DNA of 64,000 bases from Flavobacteriia bacterium (GCA_004293165.1 RDYL01000003.1:242656-306655); one strand, 5' to 3'; shown: positions 8,837 through 20,480, counted from the first letter of the stretch. Notes: generated by a model from the sequence alone, not told the origin. Translations and numbers: made by a program.

Positions 8837-10432
8837 TTATTCTTTTATAAATTTATAGGTATCATTTCCAGTTTCTGAAATTATTTTAATTAAATAAATT
8901 CCATTTTGAAAACTAGAAACATCAATATTTGTTTCATTATTCAATAATGAACAAGTAAATAGTTTCTTACCTATTATTGAAAATATTTCTACTTTTTGCT
9001 TTGTATTTTCTATGTTTAGGATAGTTAATTTGTCTGAAACAGGATTTGGGAAAAATTTAATTTTTGAACTTTTTTGAAAATTTGTATTTGCTAATGAAGC
9101 TTCTTGATATACCCTTACATAATCAATCTCCATAGTAGATTGAATAAAGTTTGCAGGTACATTTGACAGGATTGCTATATTTAATAAGATATATTGTTCC
9201 GCATCAAAAGGCCAAGTAAATTGGTTTTTTATTAATGGCTCATAGGTTAGATGATTAATACCATCTACACTTAGTGTTATTCTTTCATTACTCCATTCAA
9301 GCGCATAAATATGGAAATCACTTGTTACCCCTTCTTTATATTGATAATTTGCGACGTATTCATCTACTGATAAATTACCATTTATTGGATGATGAACTGC
9401 GCTTGAAATGACATTAGAACCCCAGTATTCCATAATGTCTATTTCACCACAGGCTGGCCAAGTCACAGAACCATATCCATTTAATTGCCAATACGCTCCT
9501 AACTCGTTAATGTTTTTGCCTAACATCCAAATGGCAGGCAAAGTTCCATTTCCCTCAGCTAATTTTGCACGTACTTCTACGCGACCATATTTAAAAGCAA
9601 ATTTTGAATTCAATCGTGCAGAAGTAAATTGTTTGGTGATTCCTTGATTTGTATATGCTTCCCGTCTCGCAACAATCTTTAAAGTACCATTACTAACATA
9701 AGAATTATCAACACGGTTTGTATAATGTTGTTGTTCATTGCCAAACCAACTAGTACCCATTGGAAATTGAGTTTGTTGAAACCAATTTAAATAATTTATT
9801 GCTCCATTTCCATCAAATTCATCGCTCCAAACCAAGTTATTATTAATTGATGCTGCTCCTTCATAGGAGAAATCATCAATGTAAGCCATTACGTTTGAGT
9901 TGTTGTTTTCTCCATTTATCTGAATTAATACTCGATTAAAATCTGAACGATTTAATGGGTTTTGTGAATTTGAATCAAAATTAATAAAAGCATCTGTAGC
10001 AAAGTTAAAGGAAATGGTTTGCCATTGATTTAAAACGATAGGCTTAATAATTTCACATTGAGTTGACCAAGGTGTTGCTGATGAACCATTTTGAAGCTTT
10101 AATGCAATTTGATTAGGCTGATTTCCTGTTATTTCGGCTGATGAAACATAAATTTTTAGCGAAAAAACGCTACTTGTAGCTAAATTAAAACTAAATCCCG
10201 CATCAAAACCAATATTGGCATATTGACCGCCAACGTCAGTGTACTTTAAAACTTTTACAGAAGAATTTATACCAGAGGGATGTGGGTTATTAAAATTAGT
10301 ATCAATCAAGCAATTGTCTCCAAACCAAGATGCTATAGTGCTATTTCCCTCAAAGTTGTCTTGTGAAACTTGTGTTTGTGAAAATAAACTTACTTGAGAA
10401 AATAAAAGTAATAATGAAATATTGGTGCGCAT
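8837..10432 (-). CDS. Secreted GH16 beta-glucanase (laminarinase-like) with T9SS sorting domain
   Basis: Secreted family 16 glycoside hydrolase, 531 residues, probably an endo-beta-1,3-glucanase (laminarinase), although other GH16 activities are possible. Architecture: signal peptide (1-19), an N-terminal beta-sandwich resembling a carbohydrate-binding module (about 22-192), the GH16 domain (about 200-442) with catalytic motif EIDIMEYWG in which E330 is the nucleophile and E335 the acid/base, and a C-terminal type IX secretion sorting domain (about 455-531, beginning KFFPNPVSDKL). It stands alone between recG and an M1 peptidase, with no SusCD pair next to it, so it is not part of a visible polysaccharide utilisation locus. 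Confidence 0.9.
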   Translation of the reverse strand: MRTNISLLLLFSQVSLFSQTQVSQDNFEGNSTIASWFGDNCLIDTNFNNPHPSGINSSVKVLKYTDVGGQYANIGFDAGFSFNLATSSVFSLKIYVSSAEITGNQPNQIALKLQNGSSATPWSTQCEIIKPIVLNQWQTISFNFATDAFINFDSNSQNPLNRSDFNRVLIQINGENNNSNVMAYIDDFSYEGAASINNNLVWSDEFDGNGAINYLNWFQQTQFPMGTSWFGNEQQHYTNRVDNSYVSNGTLKIVARREAYTNQGITKQFTSARLNSKFAFKYGRVEVRAKLAEGNGTLPAIWMLGKNINELGAYWQLNGYGSVTWPACGEIDIMEYWGSNVISSAVHHPINGNLSVDEYVANYQYKEGVTSDFHIYALEWSNERITLSVDGINHLTYEPLIKNQFTWPFDAEQYILLNIAILSNVPANFIQSTMEIDYVRVYQEASLANTNFQKSSKIKFFPNPVSDKLTILNIENTKQKVEIFSIIGKKLFTCSLLNNETNIDVSSFQNGIYLIKIISETGNDTYKFIKE

Positions 10433-10573
10433 TATATTTTTTTCAAAAATAATTATTTTTTTTTGATAAGGTAAATTCTTGACCTTTACTAAAACTATAC
10501 AATAATAAATTTTTAGTAAATTATATTTCTAACAAAATCAATTAATATATTTGTATGTAATTGATTTTTATTT

Positions 10574-12640
10574 ATGCGCTATATTTTTCTTTTTTTATCC
10601 ATTCTTACTTTCTCTCAGCAAACAAAATCGGTTGATTTTATCAGTTGCGAAGCCTTATTGTTTCCAGATGCTAAAACTAAATCAATATCAGGAACGGTTC
10701 ATTATTTATTCGAAATCAAGAATAATATTGATTCTGTAAAAATAGATGCAAAAAACATGATATTTTCAGCGATTTATATAAATGATAATACTAAATTTAA
10801 GTACAAGCTCACAAATGACCAAATAATTTTATATGATGGACTTAAAAAAGGGTTAAACGGAATTACAATTAAATATGAGGCAAAACCCAAGCAAACTCTT
10901 TATTTTACGGGAGAAAGAGAAAATCTTCAAATTTGGACACAAGGCCAAGGAAAGTACACGAGTCATTGGTTGCCAAGTTTTGACGATGTGAATGAGAAAG
11001 TGATATTTAAATTAGGTGTTTATTTTGATCAAAAACATCATGTTTTATCTAATGGTAAACTTATAAATAAAATAAATCCAAAATTTCCAAACGAAAAAAA
11101 AACATTGTGGGAATATGAAATGCAAAAACCCATGTCTTCTTATTTAGTCATGCTAGCCATTGGAAATTTCGAAAAGCAAACTGCAACCACTAAATCAGGA
11201 ACACTTTTAGAATTTTATTTGGATAAAAAAGATATTTCAAAATTTAAACCAACGTATCGCTATTCTCTAGAAATGTTCGATTATTTGGAACAAGAAATAG
11301 GCGTAAAGTATCCTTGGGGCATTTACCGACAAGTTCCCGTTCGTGATTTTTTGTATGCTGGAATGGAGAATACGACTTCTACGATTTTTGCACAAGATTT
11401 TGTAGTAGATGAAATAGGTTTTAACGACAGAAATTATATAAATGTCAATGCGCACGAGTTAGCACATCAATGGTTTGGTGATTTGATTACGGCGCAATCT
11501 GGAAAACACCATTGGTTGCAAGAAGGTTTTGCAACGTATTATGCTTTATTGGCGGAACGTCATTTGTTTGGTGATGATTATTTCTACGAAGAATTAAACG
11601 ATTATGCCGAACAATTAAAACGTGCTTCCAAAACTGATACAATTCCAGTAATGAACGAAAAGGCGAGTTCGTTATCGTTTTACAAAAAAGGGGCTTGGGC
11701 GTTGCATGTGATGCGAGAAGACATTGGAGCAAAGAATTTTCAAAAAGCAGTTAAAAAATATTTAAAGAAATACCAATATAAAAACGTCAACACAGATGAT
11801 TTTTTGAAAATCGTGAAAGAAGTTTCAGGTTATGATGTTGAGAATTTTAAAAAGGTTTGGTTAGAAACGGCTGGATTTGAAATGGAAATAGCTCAAAAAT
11901 ATCTATCTAAAAACAAATTCATTCAAGAGTATTTTGCTTTAAAGAAAAGTAAAAAATCGTTATCAGAACTAACAGAAATTTTAAAATCAAATGCCTATTA
12001 TCCGATTAAACAATACATCGTATATCAAACACGAAATATTCCTTTTGAAGAGCGCAAAGTCATTTTAGAAACCGCTTTAGCCACAAATGATATTTTGGTA
12101 AGAAGAGCGGTTGCCGAATACACACCAATAATTCCAGAAGTTTTTAAAACGCAATATGAAACGTTACTAAATGACAATTCGTATCAAACGAAAGAAATTG
12201 CATTGATTAATTTATGTGAAAGTTTTCCAGAAGAGGTTGAAAAATATTTGAAACAAACAAAAGGTATTGAAGGTAATAATGATAAAAGTTTAAAATTAAC
12301 TTGGTTGAAATTAAAAATACTAAAAGGTCAAAATTCAAGATTCGATCAAGAAAATAGTATTGATGAATTACTAAAATATGCTTCTGTAGATTTCGAAAGT
12401 TCAATTCGTCAAAATGCTTTAGAAATTTTGTTAGTGGTTAATTATGAAAATCCTAAAGTAATCGAAGCTTTATTTTTAGCTACGAATCATCACAAATGGC
12501 AGTTTACCAAGTTTGCTAGAGATAATGTTCGTTTACTACTTAAAAAAACAGAATACAGAAACATTGTTGAAAAATTAGTAGCAAATTCAAATTCAACTAT
12601 TAAAGAATTGTATACAAAGTTTTTGAACGAGAAATTTTGA
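10574..12640 (+). CDS. M1 family zinc metallopeptidase (aminopeptidase)
   Basis: Zinc aminopeptidase of the M1 (aminopeptidase N/LTA4H) family, 688 residues. The substrate-recognition loop appears as YAGMENTTS (about residue 261), followed by the zinc motif HELAHQWFGD (about 292) and the third ligand in WLQEGFATYY, at the canonical HEXXH-x18-E spacing. An N-terminal signal peptide (about residues 1-15) suggests export. The C-terminal third (about 440-688) is helical and HEAT-like, as in longer M1 enzymes. It is divergent from the GH16 gene across a 141-bp spacer, and no operon partner follows closely. Confidence 0.93.
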   Translation: MRYIFLFLSILTFSQQTKSVDFISCEALLFPDAKTKSISGTVHYLFEIKNNIDSVKIDAKNMIFSAIYINDNTKFKYKLTNDQIILYDGLKKGLNGITIKYEAKPKQTLYFTGERENLQIWTQGQGKYTSHWLPSFDDVNEKVIFKLGVYFDQKHHVLSNGKLINKINPKFPNEKKTLWEYEMQKPMSSYLVMLAIGNFEKQTATTKSGTLLEFYLDKKDISKFKPTYRYSLEMFDYLEQEIGVKYPWGIYRQVPVRDFLYAGMENTTSTIFAQDFVVDEIGFNDRNYINVNAHELAHQWFGDLITAQSGKHHWLQEGFATYYALLAERHLFGDDYFYEELNDYAEQLKRASKTDTIPVMNEKASSLSFYKKGAWALHVMREDIGAKNFQKAVKKYLKKYQYKNVNTDDFLKIVKEVSGYDVENFKKVWLETAGFEMEIAQKYLSKNKFIQEYFALKKSKKSLSELTEILKSNAYYPIKQYIVYQTRNIPFEERKVILETALATNDILVRRAVAEYTPIIPEVFKTQYETLLNDNSYQTKEIALINLCESFPEEVEKYLKQTKGIEGNNDKSLKLTWLKLKILKGQNSRFDQENSIDELLKYASVDFESSIRQNALEILLVVNYENPKVIEALFLATNHHKWQFTKFARDNVRLLLKKTEYRNIVEKLVANSNSTIKELYTKFLNEKF

Positions 12641-12828
12641 TTAAACATTACACTTTAGATTTCATGAAAGCTATTGATAAGCAAAACGTCATGCATTATT
12701 AATAAAAAGTCATTATTATTAGAAATGTTGCTTATTCATTAAATAATTATGTTTTATCTAAAGGATACTAATAAAGTAAAAATTTATTTTAAAAGAAATA
12801 ATAAAAATTGTCAACAATTCTAATTCCT

Positions 12829-13827
12829 ATGCAAATCACTTGGCAAATAGTTCGCTTACAACTAAAAGAAACGTTTTCAATTAGTTACGGAAGTTATACG
12901 TTTAGAGAAGGCTTAATCATCTTGCTTTCTAAGAGCGGAAAGACAGGTTATGGCGAATGTACAGCAATTGATTATTACGGAATTAACTTGTCAGAATTCA
13001 CTCAGAAATTAGTCAAAATTCAAGCCCAAATCGAAAAACAATCCATAAATCATCCTTCCGAATTTTATGCTTTTTTGGAAAGTTTACAATTGCATTCTTT
13101 TTTACGTTCGGCTTTAGATTGTGCGTATTGGGATTTATTTGGAAAATTAGAAAATAAGAGTTTCTTAGAATTAAATTTGATAGAAGTAAAACAATTAGCC
13201 GAATCTTCCATCACAATAAGTGTCGCACCCATCGAAGAACAATTGCAAAAAATCGCAAAATCCGATTGGAATAAATTCAAAGTAAAATGGAATCATTGCG
13301 ATGAAAAAGCGTTGGATTTATTACTGAATTGTGAAAAAGAAATCGCTTTAGATGCGAACGGAAGTTTTTCAATTTCCGAATGTCAGCAATTGGAAGAAAA
13401 TCCGTCATCTGCTCAATTTACTTACATTGAACAACCCATGAAAACTGGAATTTCAAATTATTCCCATTTGAATGCATCTAAATTTGCGAATTGGATGGCC
13501 GATGAAGATTGTCAAGAACAAACCCAACTTTCCGATTTAAAATCGCATTATAAAACCATCAACATTAAATTAGTTAAAACTGGAGGATTAACTCCAGCTT
13601 TGGAACTAATTAAAGAAGCACGAGCAAATGATTTCAAAATCATGATAGGATGCATGACCGAATCTACTGTAGGAATTTCAGCCGGAGCTGTTTTAGTTCC
13701 GTTAGTAGATTATGTGGATTTAGATGGCGCGAATTTAATTGCAAACGACATCGCTTTCGGAAGTACCATTGAAAAAGGTAAAGTGCTGCTTTCGGAGAAA
13801 GTTGGGTTAGGAATTTCCTTGAAATAA
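12829..13827 (+). CDS. Enolase-superfamily dipeptide epimerase (L-Ala-D/L-Glu epimerase-like)
   Basis: Muconate-lactonising-enzyme subgroup of the enolase superfamily, 332 residues from the preferred ATG. Active-site landmarks are the KxK pair in FKVKWN, the metal ligands in ALDANGS, IEQPM and ADEDC, and the distal lysine in NIKLVKTGG. These match L-Ala-D/L-Glu epimerases that recycle murein peptides; o-succinylbenzoate synthase is the main alternative. A TTG 21 nt upstream is in frame, but the ATG at 12829 directly precedes the conserved N-terminus (MQITWQIVRLQLK) and is chosen. The SDR gene follows 37 nt later. Confidence 0.8.
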   Translation: MQITWQIVRLQLKETFSISYGSYTFREGLIILLSKSGKTGYGECTAIDYYGINLSEFTQKLVKIQAQIEKQSINHPSEFYAFLESLQLHSFLRSALDCAYWDLFGKLENKSFLELNLIEVKQLAESSITISVAPIEEQLQKIAKSDWNKFKVKWNHCDEKALDLLLNCEKEIALDANGSFSISECQQLEENPSSAQFTYIEQPMKTGISNYSHLNASKFANWMADEDCQEQTQLSDLKSHYKTINIKLVKTGGLTPALELIKEARANDFKIMIGCMTESTVGISAGAVLVPLVDYVDLDGANLIANDIAFGSTIEKGKVLLSEKVGLGISLK

Positions 13828-13864
13828 TATAAAGCCGTATTTTCGCACTATAATTCACATTAAA

Positions 13865-14668
13865 ATGAGTAAAGTAGTATTAATTACAGGTGGTTCATCA
13901 GGAATTGGAAAATCAATTGGAGAGTATTTGCATCAAAAAGGTTTTATGGTGTATGGCACGAGCCGAAATCCTGAAAAAATCACGAATTCGATATTTCCAT
14001 TAGTAGCTTTGGATGTTCGCGATAAGCAAAGTATTGTAAATTGTGTTGCTGAAGTAATTCAAAAATCTGGTCGATTGGATATCGTAATTAATAATGCTGG
14101 AGTGGGAATTACAGGTCCTATTGAAGAAATTCCAACGGAAGAAATCCGAAATAATTTCGAGACGAATTTATTTGGTCCAATAGAAGTGATGAAAGCGGTT
14201 TTACCTCAAATGCGTGAACAAAAATCGGGTTTAATCATTAATATTACTTCAATTGCAGGTTATATGGGATTGCCTTATCGTGGCATATATTCCGCTTCAA
14301 AAGGCGCTTTAGAATTAATAACCGAAGCCATACGAATGGAAGTAAAGTCATTCGGAATCCAAATTACCAATGTAGCTCCAGGCGATTTTGCTACTAACAT
14401 TGCAGCAGGACGATATCATGCGCCGGTATTGAAAGGTTCAGCTTACGAAGTTCCTTACGGAAACACCTTAAAAGAAATGGATTCGCACGTGGATAGCGGA
14501 AGTAATCCAAACGAAATGGCAGAAGCTATTTTTGCTATCATCCAAACAGATAAACCAAAAATACATTATAAAATTGGGGCTTTCATGCAAAAATTCTCTA
14601 TAGTTTTAAAACGCATTTTACCAGATACGGTTTATGAAAAAATGTTGATGAATCATTATAAGTTGTAA
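13865..14668 (+). CDS. SDR family NAD(P)-dependent oxidoreductase
   Basis: Classical short-chain dehydrogenase/reductase, 267 residues. The cofactor motif TGGSSGIGKSIG is at residues 8-19, NNAG near 77-80, the catalytic serine in INITSIAG, and the YSASKG Tyr-Lys pair near residue 143. The acidic residue that would force NAD is not obvious, so NADP is possible; the substrate is unknown. It probably shares a transcript with the epimerase upstream. Its TAA stop directly abuts the stop codon of the convergent blh gene with no spacer. Confidence 0.88.
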   Translation: MSKVVLITGGSSGIGKSIGEYLHQKGFMVYGTSRNPEKITNSIFPLVALDVRDKQSIVNCVAEVIQKSGRLDIVINNAGVGITGPIEEIPTEEIRNNFETNLFGPIEVMKAVLPQMREQKSGLIINITSIAGYMGLPYRGIYSASKGALELITEAIRMEVKSFGIQITNVAPGDFATNIAAGRYHAPVLKGSAYEVPYGNTLKEMDSHVDSGSNPNEMAEAIFAIIQTDKPKIHYKIGAFMQKFSIVLKRILPDTVYEKMLMNHYKL

Positions 14669-15535
14669 CTACTTTTTAAACATTTTTAATATTACAATTG
14701 CGTGAGGAAAAGTTATTGAGGCTAATAAAGAAAAGAATAAGGCATCAAAAACCACCAAATCTTTCGCTACAAAATATAGTATTGTAATTCCAATAAGAGA
14801 TAGTAACCAATATAAGAATGCGGTTTTAACGTATTGTTTAAAATTATGAAAACTATATTTACCGTATAGAAATATAATTTGATCATTTAGCGACGGGATA
14901 CTGTGCCAAAAAATAAAGTATATAGTGAAACCCCAAATCAAACTAGAACTTTTAAATATAACACAAAGTAAAACAAGATAGAATAATTGTTCTATTAGAT
15001 GTTTTTTAAAATCAAGATGTTTTTTAGTCATCAAATAAGAAAGTAAAACTAAAAAAATTCCTGTTGTAATTAAAAAAGTTTCATAGGCAAATGCAATTAA
15101 TTGAATTCCTGTAATCTCAAAAATTATTTTCGTTACTTCTTCCGCATTTATGTATAATAAGATTGATAATATAAATAGACCATATAGTAATTCAAAAGGT
15201 TTTTTATATCTACTAGCATTTTGAATTAACGATTCCCAATGCTGTTCCCCAAAATGATAACCACTTACCAACACAAATAAAAGCAAGGCTAAAACTGGTA
15301 ATAATGTAAATAATACAGCTGAAACTATAACAATTACTATGTAAGAAGCAATAATTTTGAAAAAAGTTATTTTTTTACGATTTTCAATTTGATTAATTAG
15401 TACCAAATCATTAGCACCATGTAAAATTCCGAAGGTAAAAATCAAAATAAAGCCAAAAATTAATTGGTTTCTATCTGATAAATAAGAAGTTAGCCAAAGC
15501 CCCGCAAAGCTTGTTATGATTGATATTTTACTCAT
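14669..15535 (-). CDS. blh: Brp/Blh family beta-carotene 15,15'-dioxygenase
   Basis: Integral membrane dioxygenase that cleaves beta-carotene into two retinals, supplying chromophore for the neighbouring rhodopsin. The 288-residue protein is strongly hydrophobic and carries the conserved histidine motifs of the family: HGANDL (about residue 39), YHFGEQHW (about 93), FWHSIPS (about 209) and PHAI near the C-terminus, taken as the iron ligands. It is divergently oriented to the proteorhodopsin across a 120-bp promoter region. No carotenoid biosynthesis (crt) genes lie in the window, so beta-carotene must come from elsewhere. Confidence 0.93.
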   Translation of the reverse strand: MSKISIITSFAGLWLTSYLSDRNQLIFGFILIFTFGILHGANDLVLINQIENRKKITFFKIIASYIVIVIVSAVLFTLLPVLALLLFVLVSGYHFGEQHWESLIQNASRYKKPFELLYGLFILSILLYINAEEVTKIIFEITGIQLIAFAYETFLITTGIFLVLLSYLMTKKHLDFKKHLIEQLFYLVLLCVIFKSSSLIWGFTIYFIFWHSIPSLNDQIIFLYGKYSFHNFKQYVKTAFLYWLLSLIGITILYFVAKDLVVFDALFFSLLASITFPHAIVILKMFKK

Positions 15536-15655
15536 TTCTGATTGATTTTAATTAATTTTGTTTAATATTTTTTAAAAAATAATCAACAAAAACTTTTTTA
15601 TTCTGTTTAATTTTTTATAAATTTACTTAAACAAACTAATTTAAACTATATTATT

Positions 15656-16390
15656 ATGACAAATTTAATGTTTCTTTCAACTAGTGTAACAAAAATGTTA
15701 CCTAATGATTATGTGGGGTTTACCTTTTTTATTGGAAGCATGGCTATGATGGCTGCTTCAGCATTTTTCTTTTTATCATTGAACCAATTTGATAAAAAGT
15801 GGCGTACATCAGTTTTAGTATCGGGTTTAATTACTTTTATTGCTGCAGTGCATTATTTTTACATGCGTGATTATTGGAATGCATTTCAAGAATCGCCAAC
15901 GTTCTTTAGATATGTTGATTGGGTACTAACTGTGCCTTTAATGTGTTTAGAGTTTTATTTGATTCTTAAAGTTGCAGGAGCAAAGCAAAATCTATTGTGG
16001 AAAATGATTTTCTTTTCAATAGTTATGTTGGTAACTGGATATTTTGGAGAAACAATTTTTAGTGATCAAGCTGCTTTATGGGGATTCATCTCTGGTTTAG
16101 CTTATTTTGCAATTGTTTACGAAATTTGGTTTGGTGAAGCTTCTAAACTTGCTGCTGCAGCGGGTGGAAATGTTTTAGCTTCTCACAAAATTTTATGTTG
16201 GTTCGTATTAGTAGGTTGGGCAATTTATCCATTAGGTTACATGTTAGGAACTGATGGTTGGTACACAGATTTCTTAGGAAAAGGAAGTGTAGATGTAGCT
16301 TACAACATTGCTGATGCAATTAACAAAATTGGATTTGGATTGGTTATATACAATTTAGCTGTAAAATCAACTTCAAACGAAAAGGCTTAG
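15656..16390 (+). CDS. Proteorhodopsin, light-driven proton pump
   Basis: Seven-helix retinal protein of 244 residues. The helix-C motif reads D88, T92, E99 (in RYVDWVLTVPLMCLEFYLIL), equivalent to the DTE motif of proton-pumping proteorhodopsins. The Schiff-base lysine is K224 in DAINKIGFG with D220 as counter-ion partner, and H66 corresponds to the conserved proton-acceptor histidine. Position 96 (the 105 site of canonical proteorhodopsin) is Met, the residue known from marine flavobacterial green-absorbing forms. It is not a sodium pump (no NDQ) or chloride pump. Monocistronic, followed by a strong terminator, and divergent from blh. Confidence 0.97.
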   Translation: MTNLMFLSTSVTKMLPNDYVGFTFFIGSMAMMAASAFFFLSLNQFDKKWRTSVLVSGLITFIAAVHYFYMRDYWNAFQESPTFFRYVDWVLTVPLMCLEFYLILKVAGAKQNLLWKMIFFSIVMLVTGYFGETIFSDQAALWGFISGLAYFAIVYEIWFGEASKLAAAAGGNVLASHKILCWFVLVGWAIYPLGYMLGTDGWYTDFLGKGSVDVAYNIADAINKIGFGLVIYNLAVKSTSNEKA

Positions 16391-16414
16391 TTCTATTTTT
16401 TAGTTTTTGGTTAG

Positions 16415-16442
16415 CCGCCTTATTTTATGAGGCGGTTTTTTT
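16415..16442 (+). terminator. Rho-independent terminator after the proteorhodopsin gene
   Basis: Perfect 6-bp GC-rich stem CCGCCT/AGGCGG with a 9-nt loop followed by a run of seven T residues. It lies 25 nt after the rhodopsin stop codon. Confidence 0.9.
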
Positions 16443-16521
16443 ATTTTATTATTTTTTTCTGATTTTGATTTCTTACTTTTGCATTTCAAAACAACACACA
16501 ATACTTTAAAATTTAAAAAGG

Positions 16522-17178
16522 ATGAAATTTTTTATTGACACAGCTAATTTAGAGCAAATTAAAGAAGCACAAGAATTAGGAATTTTAGATGGCGTTACTA
16601 CAAACCCATCGTTAATGGCTAAAGAAGGCATTACAGGAAAAGATAATATTCTAAAACATTACGTTGATATTTGTAACATTGTTGACGGAGATGTAAGTGC
16701 AGAAGTAAATGCAATGGACTTAGAAGGTATGATTAGAGAAGGTGAGGAGTTAGCTGACTTACACGAACAAATTGTAGTGAAATTACCTATGACTAAAGAA
16801 GGTGTAAAGGCATGTAAATATTTCTCTGATAAAGGAATTAAAACCAATGTAACCTTAATTTTCTCTGCTGGTCAAGCTTTATTAGCTGCAAAAGCGGGAG
16901 CAACCTATTGTTCACCTTTCTTAGGTAGATTAGATGATGTTTCTACAGATGGTTTAAACTTAATTGATGAAATTCGTCAAATTTATGATAACTACGGCTT
17001 TGAAACGCAAATTTTAGCAGCTTCTGTTCGACACACAATGCACGTAATTAACTGTGCTAAAATTGGTGCTGATGTTATGACAGGTCCTTTATCATCAATT
17101 ACTGGATTATTAAAACATCCTTTAACTGATATTGGAATTGCTCAGTTTATTGCAGATTACGAAAAAGGAAATAAATAA
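16522..17178 (+). CDS. fsa: Fructose-6-phosphate aldolase / transaldolase-like (TalC family)
   Basis: Class I aldolase of the small transaldolase (TalC/FSA) family, 218 residues, acting in the non-oxidative pentose phosphate branch or on fructose 6-phosphate. It shows [13 protein letters not shown] at the N-terminus, GVTTNPSLM, the Schiff-base lysine K87 in [10 protein letters not shown], and LAASVRH near residue 174. Sequence alone does not separate transaldolase from aldolase activity. The ATG is preceded by an AAAAAGG Shine-Dalgarno-like stretch. It is monocistronic and bounded by terminators on both sides. Confidence 0.93.
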   Translation: MKFFIDTANLEQIKEAQELGILDGVTTNPSLMAKEGITGKDNILKHYVDICNIVDGDVSAEVNAMDLEGMIREGEELADLHEQIVVKLPMTKEGVKACKYFSDKGIKTNVTLIFSAGQALLAAKAGATYCSPFLGRLDDVSTDGLNLIDEIRQIYDNYGFETQILAASVRHTMHVINCAKIGADVMTGPLSSITGLLKHPLTDIGIAQFIADYEKGNK

Positions 17179-17200
17179 TTTTCCTAAACTAGATAAAACA

Positions 17201-17235
17201 AAAAAGCGTTCTGAAATTTCAGAACGCTTTTTTTT
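17201..17235. terminator. Bidirectional terminator between fsa and the TlpA-like gene
   Basis: Long inverted repeat with AAAAAGCGTTCTGAAA paired to its complement and T-tracts on both strands. It serves the convergent genes on either side. Confidence 0.9.
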
Positions 17236-17250
17236 ATGTTTGGTATTTTC

Positions 17251-18654
17251 TTATTTCAAATTCTGTTCAAAATTAACATCAAACAAATTGGCAAAACCAT
17301 TCTTAATGGTTCCATCTGCGTTTAAGATGATAATTCTATGAATTTTAGTAATTACCCATTGTTTTCTGATGGTTTCAAAGTCAACAGCGTGTAATTCTTT
17401 AATGCCTTCAAAATTGTATTTTTTCAACGAATTTCGCCAATTCATTGCGTTATCATTTACATTCACAGCCACAAAATCATATTCAGGATATTTTACTTTT
17501 AAATCACTAATTTTCTTATGGGAGGCTATAAAATGTGATTCAGCATGACTCGTCCAAAAAAGTAAAATAGTTGGTTTAGTAATAATAGTATTAATATCTA
17601 CGGGTTTATTTTCAGTATTTACTAATTCAATAGTTGGTAATCGATTCCCAACTTTTAAATTCTGTACAGAATTATATATTTCACTAATTTCTTTTTTGTT
17701 TTTTGAATCGGTTGTTAATTGTAAGTAGCGTTCAATAAATTTTTGATTGTTGTACATGTTTTGATCTTCTAACAAGTACATCATGGCAACATTGTTCAAT
17801 ACTACATTTTTTACTTTTTGATTTTTAATTAAAGTATCAGTGATGTTTAATTTCTCAATATTGTTTTCTAATGAATTTTCATCTAAATCTAAATCATCTT
17901 TTTGTAAGGAAACGTTATTCAACATAACACTTACATATTTTATAAAAGGAGAATAATTTGTTAATAGTGCGTTTTCAAAATCAACATCTTCTCTGTGCTC
18001 ATAATAGTTAGAAGGTAATTTTGTTCTTATGTTCTCACCTGTTCTAAATTGGTGAGCGTAGGGATAAATTTCTTTTTTTGTAATGTGATGAAAATCTAAT
18101 GAAGCTTTTGCTACCAAATCAAAATTTTCATCCCATCCAATTTCAGCTTTGCGTTTTAGATAAAATGATTTACGAATAGCGTAACTAGAATCAATATTTT
18201 TTATAAAACTTTTCACATCTTTATCGAAATTATCATACATCATAGATCGATCGGCTTCGTTTTTTAAAAACAATTCCATTAAAAAGTTATTCTTTTCATC
18301 TCCACGACCACAAAAAACAATAGAATTGTCAAATTCAAGAGTGTTGATTCTAACCATTAAACTGTCATTCTTATCAAAATAAACATATTGATATTCTGGA
18401 TTGTGTTTAAAAGTATATAAGCCTGGCGTTAATGAATCAAATTTATGCATGAAGCGATTGTTTTTGTCAAGATAAATGGTATCAATGACTTCATCATCTT
18501 TTAAAAACAAAACGTATTTTTCTTGAGGGTTTAATACTTCTCCTCCAAAGTAGGCAACAAAATTATCCTCTTTAAAAACCTTTTTGCAAGAAGTTAAAGA
18601 AATAAAGAGTACTATAGATAGAGGTAAAAAATATTTAATGTAATTCTTAATCAT
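17251..18654 (-). CDS. Lipoprotein with degenerate TlpA-like thioredoxin domain
   Basis: A 467-residue protein with a lipoprotein signal (lipobox LTSC, Cys about residue 23), so probably anchored in the periplasm or outer membrane. The C-terminal third (about 330-460) has a thioredoxin/TlpA-like pattern (PTILLFWTSHAESHF, then DFVAVNVND), but the CxxC redox motif is replaced by TSHAES, so disulfide chemistry is not expected. Residues about 25-130 look like the DUF4369-type N-terminal beta domain common in Bacteroidota TlpA lipoproteins. No operon partner. The role is unknown. Confidence 0.75.
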   Translation of the reverse strand: MIKNYIKYFLPLSIVLFISLTSCKKVFKEDNFVAYFGGEVLNPQEKYVLFLKDDEVIDTIYLDKNNRFMHKFDSLTPGLYTFKHNPEYQYVYFDKNDSLMVRINTLEFDNSIVFCGRGDEKNNFLMELFLKNEADRSMMYDNFDKDVKSFIKNIDSSYAIRKSFYLKRKAEIGWDENFDLVAKASLDFHHITKKEIYPYAHQFRTGENIRTKLPSNYYEHREDVDFENALLTNYSPFIKYVSVMLNNVSLQKDDLDLDENSLENNIEKLNITDTLIKNQKVKNVVLNNVAMMYLLEDQNMYNNQKFIERYLQLTTDSKNKKEISEIYNSVQNLKVGNRLPTIELVNTENKPVDINTIITKPTILLFWTSHAESHFIASHKKISDLKVKYPEYDFVAVNVNDNAMNWRNSLKKYNFEGIKELHAVDFETIRKQWVITKIHRIIILNADGTIKNGFANLFDVNFEQNLK

Positions 18655-18799
18655 TCAATTGATTATTGATTTCTGAACAAATGTATTAGTTATATCCAAA
18701 TCTTGTTGTTAAGGTACAGTTAAAATAAATCTATTTTTAATTCTAAATTAAAGTGTTCAAAAATCTACTATTTTTAGTACTTTTGCAACAGTTTTATAA

Positions 18800-20431
<1,632 letters not shown>

Positions 20432-20436
20432 TATCA

Positions 20437-20471
20437 TTCCCGTTGCTAGTTTTAGTAACGGGATTTTTTTT
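20437..20471 (+). terminator. Terminator after the ABC-F gene
   Basis: TCCCGTT...AACGGGA stem with a partly paired loop followed by eight T residues, directly after the ABC-F stop codon. Confidence 0.85.
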
Positions 20472-20480
20472 ATAATACGA

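Noticed and set aside
15656..16390. Sodium- or chloride-pumping rhodopsin
   Set aside because: The helix-C residues are D, T, E, not NDQ or the chloride-pump patterns, so a proton pump is the better reading.
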